From the NCBI GenBank assembly GCA_903884655.1, contig CAISFO010000060.1:186001-250000 (forward strand): a DNA stretch of 64,000 nt, read 5' to 3'. The first letter of the stretch is position 1. Every line of letters begins with the position of its first letter. The notes beneath the pieces were generated by a model that searched no databases, had not been told where the DNA came from, and saw only the letters and a program-made list of their open reading frames with translations. A program made the position numbers and the translations under genes. Origin of the DNA: an uncultured Holophagaceae bacterium. Its GTDB lineage: Bacteria > Acidobacteriota > Holophagae > Holophagales > Holophagaceae. This document shows positions 16,082 through 25,082 of the stretch, piece by piece.

Positions 16082-16819
16082 ATGAAAGCACCGATGCGTC
16101 TGGCTCTGCTTCTTCTGTCCGCGTCTCTCACGGTCCTGGCCACCGACCTCACCCTCACCATGACCGGCACCGGCAAGGGTCACGAGGGCGAGCAGACCCA
16201 GTACTGGTCGTCCAAATACATGCGGATCAACCACCCCGCCAGCCAGACCGATTCCATGGTGGATTTCGAGAAGGCCGTGTCCTACACCATCAACCACAAG
16301 AAGAAGCTCATCCAGAAGATCAGCTGGGACGATCTGGAGGCCTCCATGGAAGGCATGGCCGAGAAGATGAAGGACCTGCCCCTGTTCGCGCAAAAGATGA
16401 TGGGTGGCGGGGACGCGACCGTCACGGCCGAAGAACAGGGCTCCGAAACGATCCTCGGCCGCAAGTGCAAGAAGTGGAAGATCACCATGGGCAAGATGGT
16501 CATCGAGAGCAGCAATGATCCGTCCCTCAAGCCGCCGGTGCCTGCCGGTTCCTACAAGCGCTTCCTGAAATTCAAGAACGCCATCGGCCAGATGGGCGGC
16601 AATGCCTCCGGGATGATGAAGCTTGGCGAGGAGCTGGCCAAGGTCCAGGGCATCGCCCTCCGGTCCCACACCGTCATGCCCATCGTGGGCGAGGTCAGCA
16701 GCGTCGCCACCGCCCTCAAGGAAGGGCCCATTCCCGCTGCCACCTTCAGCCTGCCCGAGGACTACAAGGTCGAGGACACGGGCAAGAAGATGCGCGAAAG
16801 CATGGCCAAGGGCCGATGA
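16082..16819 (+). CDS. Exported DUF4412-like protein of unknown function
   Basis: A 245-residue protein with a signal peptide (MRLALLLLSASLTVLA). The mature part resembles the DUF4412-like type: LTMTGTGKGHEGEQTQYWSSKYMRI, VDFEKAVSYTINHKKKLI, a GSETILGRKCKKWKITMGKMVIE segment, and a PLPEDYKV-type ending (SLPEDYKVEDTGKKM). Members are periplasmic or outer-membrane proteins with no known activity. The longer frame back to 15581 is antisense to the NtrC gene and is rejected. It precedes xseB by 34 bases. Confidence 0.7.
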   Translation: MKAPMRLALLLLSASLTVLATDLTLTMTGTGKGHEGEQTQYWSSKYMRINHPASQTDSMVDFEKAVSYTINHKKKLIQKISWDDLEASMEGMAEKMKDLPLFAQKMMGGGDATVTAEEQGSETILGRKCKKWKITMGKMVIESSNDPSLKPPVPAGSYKRFLKFKNAIGQMGGNASGMMKLGEELAKVQGIALRSHTVMPIVGEVSSVATALKEGPIPAATFSLPEDYKVEDTGKKMRESMAKGR

Positions 16820-16853
16820 GGCCAGCCCGGCCCTGCACAGGAAGGAACTCCCC

Positions 16854-17096
16854 ATGACCGACGCGACACCTTCTTTCGACGATGGCCTGGATCGGCTGGA
16901 AGCCCTCGTCCAGCAGATCGAATCTGGCAGTCTCGGGCTGGAGGAGGCGCTCGCCCGTTTCGAGGAAGGCGTCCAGCTGAGTCAGGCGCTCCAGCAGCAG
17001 CTGGCCGAGGCCCAGCGGCGGGTCGAGGTGCTGAAGGCGGGCCTGGGGGGCGAGTACCGTGCCGAGCCCCTGGACGGAGCCAAGGGCGTACGATGA
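16854..17096 (+). CDS. xseB: Exodeoxyribonuclease VII small subunit
   Basis: An 80-residue protein with the XseB signature SFDDGLDRLEALVQQIESGSLGLEEALARFEEGVQL. It assembles in several copies with XseA to degrade single-stranded DNA. AAGGAACTCCCC before the ATG gives the ribosome site. Its stop overlaps the start of ispA (ATGA), the xseB-ispA-dxs order common in bacteria. xseA is not in the window. Confidence 0.95.
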   Translation: MTDATPSFDDGLDRLEALVQQIESGSLGLEEALARFEEGVQLSQALQQQLAEAQRRVEVLKAGLGGEYRAEPLDGAKGVR

Positions 17097-17980
17097 GCCA
17101 GGCCACCACCCAGGTCCAGTCCGATCTGGACCGCCTGCTGCCCGTCCTCGACGCCGCCCTCACCCTGCCCTTCAGGCACGGCGATGCCCAGCTGCTGGGT
17201 GAGGCGGTGCGCTACAGCCTGGAGGCGGGTGGCAAGCGGGTGCGGCCTGTGCTCTGCATGCTGGCCTGCGAGGCCGTGGGCGGCACGCCTGCCCAGGCCC
17301 TGCCCGGGGCCCTGGCCATGGAGTACGTCCACACCTACTCGCTCATCCACGACGACCTTCCGGCCATGGATGACGACGACCTGCGCCGGGGCCGTCCCAC
17401 CAACCACAAGGTCTTTGGCGAGGGTCACGCCATCCTCGCCGGAGACGCCCTGCTCACAGAGGCCTTCGGCGTCCTGGCCACGGCCGAGCTGGATCCGGCG
17501 CAACGGGCTCTGGCCCTGGCCCTTCTCGCAGAAGGCGCAGGCTGGCGGGGCATGGCCGGTGGCCAAGCCTTGGATTTGGAGGGCGAGACACTCGCTGCCT
17601 ATGACCTTGATCACCTCCGTCTCATCCACCGCCTGAAGACCGGCGCCCTGCTGCGGGCCTCCCTGGAGATCGGCGCTGTGCTGGGCGGCGCGACACCCTC
17701 GGAACAGGCCGCCCTGCGGGCCTTCGGCGAGGCCATCGGCCTGGCTTTCCAGATCCAGGACGACATCCTCGACGCCACCGCCACCGACGCCGACCTGGGC
17801 AAACGCGCCGGAAAGGATGCGGGAAGGGGTAAGATCACCTACCCTTCGCTCCTGGGCCTCGACGGCGCCCGGAAAGCCCTGGATGAGGCCACCGAGACCG
17901 CCCTATGTCATCTAGCATCCCTTCCCAACCGGAATTCCTTGGCAGCCTGGGCCCGCTACCTGGCGCTGCGGGCAAAGTAG
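17093..17980 (+). CDS. ispA: Polyprenyl synthetase (farnesyl/geranyl diphosphate synthase)
   Basis: A 295-residue trans-prenyltransferase. The first Asp-rich motif is HDDLPAMDDDDLRRG (D87-D96) and the second is FQIQDDILD. GGKRVRP and the GGQALDLEGE segment are also typical. It condenses dimethylallyl and isopentenyl diphosphates to C10/C15 precursors for quinones, bactoprenol and hopanoids. It is translationally coupled to xseB and followed by dxs, so chain-elongation and precursor enzymes are made together. Confidence 0.95.
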   Translation: MSQATTQVQSDLDRLLPVLDAALTLPFRHGDAQLLGEAVRYSLEAGGKRVRPVLCMLACEAVGGTPAQALPGALAMEYVHTYSLIHDDLPAMDDDDLRRGRPTNHKVFGEGHAILAGDALLTEAFGVLATAELDPAQRALALALLAEGAGWRGMAGGQALDLEGETLAAYDLDHLRLIHRLKTGALLRASLEIGAVLGGATPSEQAALRAFGEAIGLAFQIQDDILDATATDADLGKRAGKDAGRGKITYPSLLGLDGARKALDEATETALCHLASLPNRNSLAAWARYLALRAK

Positions 17981-17988
17981 TCCGACCC

Positions 17989-19914
17989 GTGACCGCTCCG
18001 GCCAGTCCCTACCCGCTGCTCGATTCCCTGGCCGCCCCCCAGCAGGTGCGGCATTTCACGCCAGGCCAGCTGGAGCAGCTGGCGGCGGAGGTGCGCTCCT
18101 TCCTGATCACCTCCGTGTCGGAAACCGGCGGCCACTTCAGCTCGAACCTGGGTACGGTGGAACTCACGGTGGCCCTCTTCCACCACTTCGACTTCCTGCA
18201 GGATCGCATCGTGTGGGACGTGGGCCACCAGGCCTACCCCCACAAGATCCTCACGGGCCGCATGGACCGCTTTCCGACCCTGCGCATGCACCATGGCATC
18301 TCGGGTTTCCTCAAGCGCGACGAAAGCCCCTATGACCACTTCGGGGCTGGCCACGCCAGCACCAGCATTTCCGCCGCTTTGGGCATGGCCAAGGCCCGGG
18401 ACCTCCAGCATCAGGAGCACGCCTGCATCGCCGTCATCGGCGACGGGTCCATGACGGCGGGCATGGCCTTCGAGGCGCTGAACCAGGCTGGCTACCTGGC
18501 CACGAAGAACTTCCTGGTGATCCTCAACGACAACGACAAGAGCATCAACCCCAACGTGGGGTCGCTGCAGGGCTACCTGAACCAGATCATGTCAGGCCAG
18601 TACTACCAGCGCTGGCGGGACCGCATCGAGCACGCCATCAAGGCCATCCCCCTGGAGGGCCTGAGCAAGGGCGTGGCCAAGGCCGCCAAGTGGAGCGAGG
18701 AAAGCTTCAAGCGGCTCATGATCCCGGGGCTGCTGTTCGAGGACCTGGGTTTCCGCTACATGGGCCCCGTGAACGGCCATGATGTGAGCGCCACTTCGAA
18801 AGCCCTGGCTGAAGCCAAGATGAAGATGAAGGACGGCCCCGTGCTGCTGCACGTGCAGACCAAGAAAGGCTACGGCTACGAGCCCGCCGTGCAGGACCCC
18901 ATGAAGTGGCACGGGGTCACCGCCTTCGACGCCGAATCCGGCGAGATCATCAAGGTCAGCGTGGACCCGGCCAGGCCCGTTCCCCCCAGCTACACCAGTG
19001 TGTTCGGCAAGACCCTGGTGGAACTCGCCAAGACCGACGAGAAGATCGTGGGCATCACCGCCGCCATGCTGGATGGCACGGGCATGAACTTTTTCCAGAA
19101 GGCCTTCCCTGACCGCTGCTTCGACGTGGGCATCGCCGAGCAGCACGCGGTCACCTTCGCCGCGGGCCTCGCCGCCCAGGGCATGCGGCCCGTCTGCGCC
19201 ATCTACAGCACCTTCCTGCAGCGGGGCTTCGACCAGGTGGCGCACGACGTCTGCATCCAGGACCTGCCTGTGACCTTCGCCCTGGACCGGGCGGGCATCG
19301 TGGGCGCCGATGGCCCCACGCACCACGGTCTCTATGACCTGGCCTACCTCCGCTGCCTGCCCAACATCATCCTCATGGCGCCCAAGGATGAGAACGAGCT
19401 GCGGCGCATGCTCATGACGGCCATCTACTGCGGGCATCCGGCAGCCCTGCGGTATCCCCGGGGCAATGGCCTGGGCGTGGTCCTGGAAACGCCCGTCACC
19501 GCCCTGCCCATCGGCAAAGGGGAGCTGCTGCGCGAAGGCGACGATCTCCTGCTCTGTGCCCTGGGCTCCATGGTGGCGCCGGCCCAGCAGCTGGCCGAGG
19601 CACTGGTGGACAAGGGCCTGTCCTGCGCCGTCATCAACGCCCGCTTCCTGAAGCCGCTGGACACCCCGCTCATCCTAGAGTGGGCGCGCCGCTGCAAGGG
19701 CGTCGTGACCCTCGAAGAAGGCTGCGCCCCGGGCGGTTTCAGCGGTGCCGTGGCGGAATCCCTGGCGGATGCCGGTCTCCTGCGCCCCCTGCTCCGTGCC
19801 GCCGTTCCCGACCACCTGGTCCACCACGGCGATCCCAAGCGCCTGCTGGCCGAAGAGGGACTCAGCCTCGAGGCGCTGCTGGGTCGGGTTCTCGCATTCG
19901 GGAACCGCCTCTAG
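17989..19914 (+). CDS. dxs: 1-deoxy-D-xylulose-5-phosphate synthase
   Basis: A thiamine-diphosphate enzyme making DXP from pyruvate and glyceraldehyde-3-phosphate, the entry step of the MEP isoprenoid pathway. Motifs include [33 protein letters not shown], the ThDP motif [15 protein letters not shown]...ILNDN, and the pyrimidine domain [18 protein letters not shown] chose GTG 17989, right after the ispA stop, because it aligns with the usual Dxs N-terminus. An ATG at 17905 would add 28 residues and overlap ispA by 76 bases. With 641 residues it is close to the family length. Confidence 0.95.
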   Translation: MTAPASPYPLLDSLAAPQQVRHFTPGQLEQLAAEVRSFLITSVSETGGHFSSNLGTVELTVALFHHFDFLQDRIVWDVGHQAYPHKILTGRMDRFPTLRMHHGISGFLKRDESPYDHFGAGHASTSISAALGMAKARDLQHQEHACIAVIGDGSMTAGMAFEALNQAGYLATKNFLVILNDNDKSINPNVGSLQGYLNQIMSGQYYQRWRDRIEHAIKAIPLEGLSKGVAKAAKWSEESFKRLMIPGLLFEDLGFRYMGPVNGHDVSATSKALAEAKMKMKDGPVLLHVQTKKGYGYEPAVQDPMKWHGVTAFDAESGEIIKVSVDPARPVPPSYTSVFGKTLVELAKTDEKIVGITAAMLDGTGMNFFQKAFPDRCFDVGIAEQHAVTFAAGLAAQGMRPVCAIYSTFLQRGFDQVAHDVCIQDLPVTFALDRAGIVGADGPTHHGLYDLAYLRCLPNIILMAPKDENELRRMLMTAIYCGHPAALRYPRGNGLGVVLETPVTALPIGKGELLREGDDLLLCALGSMVAPAQQLAEALVDKGLSCAVINARFLKPLDTPLILEWARRCKGVVTLEEGCAPGGFSGAVAESLADAGLLRPLLRAAVPDHLVHHGDPKRLLAEEGLSLEALLGRVLAFGNRL

Positions 19915-20014
19915 ATTGATATCTGCCGGACGTTGAATGGCCTTGTGGAAGTGGGCCGAAATTGATGAAAATCGTACCCACCCACGAAGGCACCTGGCCT
20001 TCCCTGAGGCCACC

Positions 20015-20917
20015 GTGAGACCATTCCACCTCCGCAGGCTCCTTCTGGTCCTTCTGTTCAGCCTGGGCAGTCAGGCCCTGCCTGCCCAGTCCTGGGACGC
20101 CCTGTCCCTTGCCCTGGGCTGGGCCCACCAGGACAAGGACGACAGTTTCACCTTCTACGACGAATTCTCCGCGGCCCTGCAGACCTGGACCCTGGAAGGC
20201 GGGCTGGTCCACAGCACTCCCCTGGGCCAGATGCCCGTGGTCCCCGAAAAGTGGATCATCGATCCCCTGAACAACCACTGGGTGATCGCCGGCACCAGGC
20301 TCATCCAGGTCGGGCCCAAAGGCACGATCCTGAGGACCTCCACCCTGCCCGCAGAGGTGGCTGACGTGGGCTGGGACCTCAAGGGGTTCATCATTTCCTA
20401 CCTCACTCCACAGCCCTATCTGGAGAAGCGGGACTACTTCACCGGCACCCTGGTCTGGTCCTACGGGACCCGACAGGGCCAGGGTGATGCCAAGGAGAAC
20501 CTGAACCGCCGCCCCATCCTCGTGGACGAGAAAGACCAGGTGCTCCTGGCCGAGGGCAGTTCCCTGAGCCTGACGATCTTGAACGGCGCCACCGGCAAGA
20601 AGGTGGCCGAAACCCATTTCCGCCTCCCGGACGGAAGCCTGGCCCCGAGTCTGGAAGGTGCGGCCTCCGACCGTGGTCCCATGGCCCTCTGGCCCGGCCA
20701 TGACGTGGTCTTCGCGACGGTCCCGGCCACCCAGGTCCCGGCCCGGCTCCGCCCCACGGGAACGGGCCTCGTCCTTGCCCGCCTGGACCTGAACAAATCC
20801 AGCGTGGAATTCCTTCCCATTGGGCTGGATGAATCCCACCTGTTGATCGGCATGCTGGATACCGATGCGGTCTTCGTCAAGCCCAAAGGCGGTCTGCAGC
20901 TGGTGAAGGTCCGCTAG
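20015..20917 (+). CDS. Exported protein of unknown function
   Basis: About 300 residues from a GTG with TGAGG upstream; the frame is open from 19937 but the extra N-terminus is hydrophilic and would bury the signal sequence. A signal peptide (LRRLLLVLLFSLGSQALPAQS) is evident. The mature part contains repeating motifs such as WIIDPLNNHWVIAGTRLIQVGPKGTIL and LTILNGATGKKVAETHF, suggestive of a beta-propeller-like fold, but no family was recognised. It follows dxs by 100 bases and converges on the phosphoesterase gene. Confidence 0.65.
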   Translation: MRPFHLRRLLLVLLFSLGSQALPAQSWDALSLALGWAHQDKDDSFTFYDEFSAALQTWTLEGGLVHSTPLGQMPVVPEKWIIDPLNNHWVIAGTRLIQVGPKGTILRTSTLPAEVADVGWDLKGFIISYLTPQPYLEKRDYFTGTLVWSYGTRQGQGDAKENLNRRPILVDEKDQVLLAEGSSLSLTILNGATGKKVAETHFRLPDGSLAPSLEGAASDRGPMALWPGHDVVFATVPATQVPARLRPTGTGLVLARLDLNKSSVEFLPIGLDESHLLIGMLDTDAVFVKPKGGLQLVKVR

Positions 20918-20935
20918 ACCCGAGAAGCCCAGGTG

Positions 20936-22543
20936 TCAGCGTGCCAGGTTCAGAATCCGCTCCCGGTCCAGGAAGGGGATGGTGCGCCAGCTGTTCGAAG
21001 GGGAAGGGTTGAGGGAAGTGCGGTTCAGCACGTATTCGAACAGCAGGTTGCGCTGTGTGGCCTTGGTGATCAGCTCCGGGACGCTCTTGAAGCCGATGGC
21101 TTCCATGTAGCCCCCGCCGCCGCGGAGTCGGAACGTGGTGATGGCCATGGAGAACGTCTGCTCGGGCTTCACTGGCTTCCCCTGGTAGGCCAGGTTCTTC
21201 ACGCGGCTGCCGGCGGGCTGACCCAGATCCAGGGCATAGGTGACGCCGTCCACTGAGTCGAAGTTGTAGAAGGGGATGTCCCGGTTGTACAGCTCCGGAT
21301 CCCAGCTGAGGTTGTAGTGCCGGGCGGAGTGTTCCAGGTACCGCTTCAGTTGCTCCCCGGTCACGCGAATTTTCGCGAGCTGGTTTTCATAGGGCATGAG
21401 GGCCCAGAACTGCCGCACGCTGGTGGGTCCCTTGGGGATGAAGAGCTTGGGGCCGGGGCAGCCGGCGGCCGACAGCTGGGCTCCGGTGGCCTGGCGCTGC
21501 ACCTGGTGGATGAGCTGCATGAGGGCCGTATCCTCCATGCGCGACCAGCGGCTGTCCAGGTCCACCAGCAGGTTCGTGGCGGCCGTGTCCAGGTACCGGT
21601 CCGTGATGGTGCGCAGCTCGGCGGTGAGGCTCAGCACCTCGGGGTCGCTGGCCGTCCCTTCGTCGGGCTTCAGCAGCCGTTCCGAGTGGGCCACCACCCG
21701 CCAGCGTCCCTTCTCCTGCCGCAGGCCCAGGTCCACCACGGCCAGGACCTGGCCATGGCACTGGGCCTGGACGATGGGAATGCCCTTGTGCTCGGTCTGG
21801 ATCGCCTGGTGCGTGTGGCCCGTGAAGATGGCATCCAGGCCCGGCACCTGGTCTGCCAGCCGCAGGGCCGCATTCTCGTCCCCCACCGCCCCATCGAGCC
21901 GGCCCAGCCCCGAATGCAGCAGCGCGATCACCACATCGGCCTTTTCCTGTTCGCGGAGCCTCGGGACGATACGCCTGGCCGCAGCCACGATGTCCTGGAA
22001 CAGCAGCCCCTGATAATTCGCGGGCTCATCCCAGGAAGGAATGTGCGGGGTTGTGAACCCGACCAGGGCCACCCGGAGGCCCCCCACCTGCTTGATGACG
22101 AAGGAGGTGAAGGCTGGGCGGCCATCGGCCTGGATCGTGTTGGCGGACAGCAGTGGAAAGTGCGCCTGCTGCTCCGCCTCCCGCAGCACGGGGAGGCCGA
22201 AGTTGAAGTCATGATTCCCGATGGCCATGGCGGAATAACCCAGAGCGTTCATGATCGCGATGCTGGGCTCGGGAAGGTCCCGCCGGAGGACATTCCTCAC
22301 GTAGTTGATCGGCTCACCCTGGATGGTGTCGCCGCAGTCCACGAGGATCGTGTTCGGGTTCAGCGCCTGCTGATGGCGGATCAAGCTGGCGACCTTGGCC
22401 CACCCCTGGTTGGCAGGTTGCAAAGTGTAAGCATTCTGGGGCAGCACATGACCGTGCATGTCCGTGGTCCCAAGAATCTGAATCCGTGCCTCTTGGGCTT
22501 GGAGACCCAAGGTGATCAACAAGATCCAGAACCAATGCCGCAT
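20936..22543 (-). CDS. Exported 5'-nucleotidase / 2',3'-cyclic-nucleotide phosphodiesterase-like enzyme
   Basis: About 535 residues with a signal peptide (MRHWFWILLITLGLQAQ). The N-terminal calcineurin-like metallophosphoesterase domain shows TTDMHGHV, VDCGDTIQG, AIGNHDFNFG, ALLHSGLG and the two-His motif FTGHTHQ. The C-terminal 5'-nucleotidase domain has MPYENQLAKIRVTGEQLKRYLE and FYNFDSVDGVTYALDL. UshA/CpdB relatives release nucleosides and phosphate from nucleotides in the periplasm. The start at 22543, with GGAGG upstream, puts the signal peptide at the N-terminus; the longer frame (22612) adds 23 unlikely residues. Confidence 0.92.
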   Translation of the reverse strand: MRHWFWILLITLGLQAQEARIQILGTTDMHGHVLPQNAYTLQPANQGWAKVASLIRHQQALNPNTILVDCGDTIQGEPINYVRNVLRRDLPEPSIAIMNALGYSAMAIGNHDFNFGLPVLREAEQQAHFPLLSANTIQADGRPAFTSFVIKQVGGLRVALVGFTTPHIPSWDEPANYQGLLFQDIVAAARRIVPRLREQEKADVVIALLHSGLGRLDGAVGDENAALRLADQVPGLDAIFTGHTHQAIQTEHKGIPIVQAQCHGQVLAVVDLGLRQEKGRWRVVAHSERLLKPDEGTASDPEVLSLTAELRTITDRYLDTAATNLLVDLDSRWSRMEDTALMQLIHQVQRQATGAQLSAAGCPGPKLFIPKGPTSVRQFWALMPYENQLAKIRVTGEQLKRYLEHSARHYNLSWDPELYNRDIPFYNFDSVDGVTYALDLGQPAGSRVKNLAYQGKPVKPEQTFSMAITTFRLRGGGGYMEAIGFKSVPELITKATQRNLLFEYVLNRTSLNPSPSNSWRTIPFLDRERILNLAR

Positions 22544-22641
22544 GGAACCTCCGGTGTCCCGCACAACCCAGGGTTGGAAGGGGCAGGCTTCAAGGGTAAA
22601 CTTTCCCTTCACCCTAGGATGCCCTCTCTTTCGGAGCCCCC

Positions 22642-23106
22642 ATGCAAGAAGTCCAAATCAAGGCCCCCAAGCACGAATTCACGCTGCTTTGCGATGACAT
22701 CCGCCAGGAAATGGGCGGCAAGACCTCGCTGATGGGCCTGTACGACCACCACATCGTGGTGCCCCAGGTCCCCTTCACCCTGCCCAAGGTGTGCTTCTAC
22801 ACCCGGTTCTCCCGCATGGATGGCCAGTTCAAGTTCGGCTTCTCTATCGTGAGCCCCACGGGCGACCGCAAGGACGTGATCCGCGACAGCGACGTGCAGA
22901 TCCCCGATGGCGCCAAGGAAGGCACCTTCAACGTGATTGCCAGCCCCTTCGAAGTGACCGGCGAGGGTGTCTACGAAGTGATCATCGCCCTCACCAAGGG
23001 TGCCGACCGCTTCGAATACGTCTACAAGTTCGCCATCTCCGACGCCAGCCGCCTCCAGGCCGAGTACGAGAAGGCCATGGCCGAGTCGGGCCAGGCGACG
23101 AACTAA
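22642..23106 (+). CDS. Conserved protein of unknown function (possibly DUF6941-like)
   Basis: A 154-residue protein with no signal peptide or membrane helix. It is rich in beta-strand pattern: EFTLLCDDIRQEMGGKTSLMGLYDHHIVVPQVPFTLPKVCFYTRF, then FGFSIVSPTGD, and GVYEVIIALTKGADRFEYVYKFAIS near the end. This organisation recalls the DUF6941 type of Ig-like proteins, but that is a tentative match. It stands alone between the divergent phosphoesterase and the inverted-repeat element upstream of the ThiF gene. Confidence 0.6.
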   Translation: MQEVQIKAPKHEFTLLCDDIRQEMGGKTSLMGLYDHHIVVPQVPFTLPKVCFYTRFSRMDGQFKFGFSIVSPTGDRKDVIRDSDVQIPDGAKEGTFNVIASPFEVTGEGVYEVIIALTKGADRFEYVYKFAISDASRLQAEYEKAMAESGQATN

Positions 23107-23223
23107 GTCCACAGTCCTCAGTCCTCAATCGGGCGGCGCATGCGCCGCCCGATGTCTTTGAGTAGTGCGGAGCCCCGCTGAGGCGCCATTGCTTTTAGAC
23201 TGAGGACTGAGGACTGAGGACTT
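23105..23223. repeat. Inverted-repeat element with 23-bp heptamer-based arms and a central palindrome
   Basis: The left arm (23105-23127) and right arm (23201-23223) are inverted copies of about three GAGGACT heptamers, differing at one of 23 positions. Between them lies a perfect 26-base palindrome (23128-23153). The left arm abuts the stop of the preceding gene, so the element may serve as its terminator, but the layered structure resembles a REP/BIME or MITE-like intergenic repeat. Confidence 0.8.
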
Positions 23224-23226
23224 TCC

Positions 23227-23319
23227 ATGTCCAACCGCTACGCCAAACAGCGCATTCTCTCGGTCTCACCGGCGGTGATACGCGAGACCTCCACATACCG
23301 CCTCCCGTCCTCCACCTGA
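23227..23319 (+). pseudogene. Partial duplicate of the 5' end of the following ThiF/MoeB gene
   Basis: The frame begins MSNRYAKQRILS and stops after 30 codons. Its first bases (about 20 nearly identical, CGCTACGCCAAACAGCG core) repeat the start of the next gene (MASDRYAKQRIFLG), then diverge completely. It looks like a tandem duplication fragment or the leftover 5' end of an older gene copy, located at the end of the inverted-repeat element. Confidence 0.6.
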
Positions 23320-23328
23320 GCAGGGATC

Positions 23329-24333
23329 ATGGCCAGCGACCGCTACGCCAAACAGCGTATATTCCTGGGCCGAGAGGCCGATGAGTCCCTGCGCTCGAAG
23401 CGAGTGGCAGTGCTGGGGCTCGGAGCCCTGGGCTCGGTCATCGCACCCTGGCTGGCCCGGGCGGGGGTGGGGCATCTCACCCTCATCGACCGGGATCTGG
23501 TGGAAGCTTCCAACCTCCAGCGGCAGCTGCTCTACGGGGAATCCGACCTGGGCCGGCCCAAGGCCGAGGTGGCCGCGGAGCGTCTGCGCGAGGCCAACTC
23601 CACCATCAGCTTGGAGCCCTTGGTGACCGACCTCACCAGCGGCAATGCCCGGGAGCTGCTCTCGGGTTTCGACCTCATCTGCGACGGCACCGACAACTTC
23701 GAGGCCCGGTTCCTCATCAACGATGTGGCCATCCTCACGGGCACCCCCTGGATCTACGCCGGAGCCATCGGCGGCGAAGGCGTGGTCTGGCCCCTCAACC
23801 CACCCCACACGCCCTGCCTGCGCTGCCTCATCGAGGAACCCCCAGCGGGTGGCGATGTGGACACCTGCGACAGCGCCGGCGTGATGGGTCCGGCCGTGGG
23901 CGTCATCGGCAGCTGGGCCGCGGTGGAAGCCATGAAGGTCCTCACCGGCAAGGGGCCCCACGCCGAGCTGGCCCGCTTCGACTTCTGGAACGACGAGCGC
24001 CAGTTCTTGAAGCCGCCGAAGTCACGCTGCCGCTTCTGCACCGACAAGGTCACCGAGTTCCTGGACGCCCGCTGGAGCCTGAAGGCCAGCCCCCTCTGTG
24101 GCCTGGAGGGTGTGCAGATCCGCGTGAATCCGCCGGGGAAGCTGGACCTTGCCATCCTGAAGGAACGCCTGGAATCCCGCACCCGCAGCCCCTGGAAGCA
24201 GGCCGGCAGGCTGCTCAAGGGTCGTGAAGGCGCTGATGAGATCACCCTCTTCGCCGACGGCCGCGCCCTGGTCCACGGCCCCATGACCCCCGAGCGGGCC
24301 CGGAGCTGGTACACCGAGGTGGTGGGATGTTGA
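23329..24333 (+). CDS. ThiF/MoeB/HesA-family E1-like adenylyltransferase
   Basis: A 334-residue protein. The nucleotide-binding motif is VLGLGALGSVIAPWLARAGVG; it is followed by the LIDRDLVEASNLQRQ element that positions ATP and Mg. DGTDNFEARFLIND is the family's conserved helix. Zinc Cys pairs are in TPCLRCL and SRCRFC. E1-like enzymes adenylate the C-terminal Gly-Gly of a sulfur carrier (ThiS or MoaD). A ~90-residue C-terminal extension (from about residue 245) with LFADGRALVHG lacks the rhodanese Cys. The substrate protein is not identifiable here; moaA lies 24 kb away. Confidence 0.9.
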   Translation: MASDRYAKQRIFLGREADESLRSKRVAVLGLGALGSVIAPWLARAGVGHLTLIDRDLVEASNLQRQLLYGESDLGRPKAEVAAERLREANSTISLEPLVTDLTSGNARELLSGFDLICDGTDNFEARFLINDVAILTGTPWIYAGAIGGEGVVWPLNPPHTPCLRCLIEEPPAGGDVDTCDSAGVMGPAVGVIGSWAAVEAMKVLTGKGPHAELARFDFWNDERQFLKPPKSRCRFCTDKVTEFLDARWSLKASPLCGLEGVQIRVNPPGKLDLAILKERLESRTRSPWKQAGRLLKGREGADEITLFADGRALVHGPMTPERARSWYTEVVGC

Positions 24334-24443
24334 AAGCAGGTTTAACCGCAGATGTCGCAGGTTTGCGCAGGTGAAAAAATGAATCGTCTGGAGACATCTA
24401 TCTGCGTCAGCTGCGTCATCTGCGGTTTCATGTTCTGCTTTCA
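24331..24443. repeat. Intergenic long inverted repeat (CCGCAGATG-type)
   Basis: The left arm 24331-24360 (TGAAAGCAG, spacer, AACCGCAGATGTCGCAG) and right arm 24411-24443 (inverted CTGCGTCATCTGCGGTT, spacer, CTGCTTTCA) pair over about 30 bases, enclosing ~50 bases. AACCGCAGATG...CGCAG units are a type of dispersed intergenic repeat seen in various bacteria. The element begins just before the stop of the ThiF gene and fills the space before rdgB. Confidence 0.75.
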
Positions 24444-24458
24444 TCGGGTGTTTCCTTG

Positions 24459-25082
24459 ATGCTGAAAGTGCTCCTGGCCTCCCGGAACGCCGGCAAGCTC
24501 CGCGAATTCTCGGCGCTGCTGCCCGACCTCCACTTCGTGCCCTGGCCTGCGGACGCACCCGAGCTACCGGAGACTGGCGCCTTCTTCCAGGACAACGCCC
24601 TGCAGAAGGCCGAGGGCGCCCAGGCCTGGTGGCACGAGCACGGCACGGAACCCGTGGACGGCGTGCTGGCCGACGATTCAGGGCTCTGCGTGGATGCCCT
24701 CTGGGGCGGCCCCGGCGTGCTCAGCGCCCGCTTCGCCACGGACCTGCCGGAGTATCGCGCCAAGAACCGCCGCCTCCTGGCCATGCTGCCCGCAGGGGCG
24801 GACCGCAGCGCCCGGTTCGTGTGTGTCCTGGCCTATGTCCCGCTGACAGGCGAGCCATTCACCGTCAGCGGTGCCGTGGAAGGCAGCCTGGCCTTCGACC
24901 CTCGAGGGGAGAGTGGCTTCGGCTACGACCCCATTTTCATTCCCGATGGCCACCAGCAGACCTTCGGGGAACTGCCCATCGAGCTCAAGCACACCCTCAG
25001 CCACCGGAGCCGCGCCTGTCAGGCTCTCCGGTCCAGGTTGGAGGCCGTTGGGGGTGCACTTTCCCCGGCTACCAGTGGCTAG
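24459..25082 (+). CDS. rdgB: dITP/XTP pyrophosphatase (RdgB/HAM1)
   Basis: A 207-residue protein with the HAM1 pattern: LLASRNAGKLREFSALL at the N-terminus, ETGAFFQDNALQKAEGA, VLADDSGLCVDALWGGPGVLSARFA, GFGYDPIFIPDG and the terminal SHRSRA. It hydrolyses non-canonical purine triphosphates to monophosphates, cleansing the nucleotide pool. ATG 24459 is preferred to the TTG three bases earlier. The stop overlaps by 8 bases the likely GTG start of the following amidohydrolase frame. Confidence 0.95.
   Translation: MLKVLLASRNAGKLREFSALLPDLHFVPWPADAPELPETGAFFQDNALQKAEGAQAWWHEHGTEPVDGVLADDSGLCVDALWGGPGVLSARFATDLPEYRAKNRRLLAMLPAGADRSARFVCVLAYVPLTGEPFTVSGAVEGSLAFDPRGESGFGYDPIFIPDGHQQTFGELPIELKHTLSHRSRACQALRSRLEAVGGALSPATSG

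Noticed and set aside
13753..16518. Very long plus-strand open frame (921 codons) covering the Lys/Ala-rich and NtrC genes
   Set aside because: It is the antisense of a repetitive GC-rich gene and of a well-recognised NtrC regulator; its translation is low-complexity Ser/Phe/Ala/Leu then Gly/His/Asp-rich, with no family or ribosome site.
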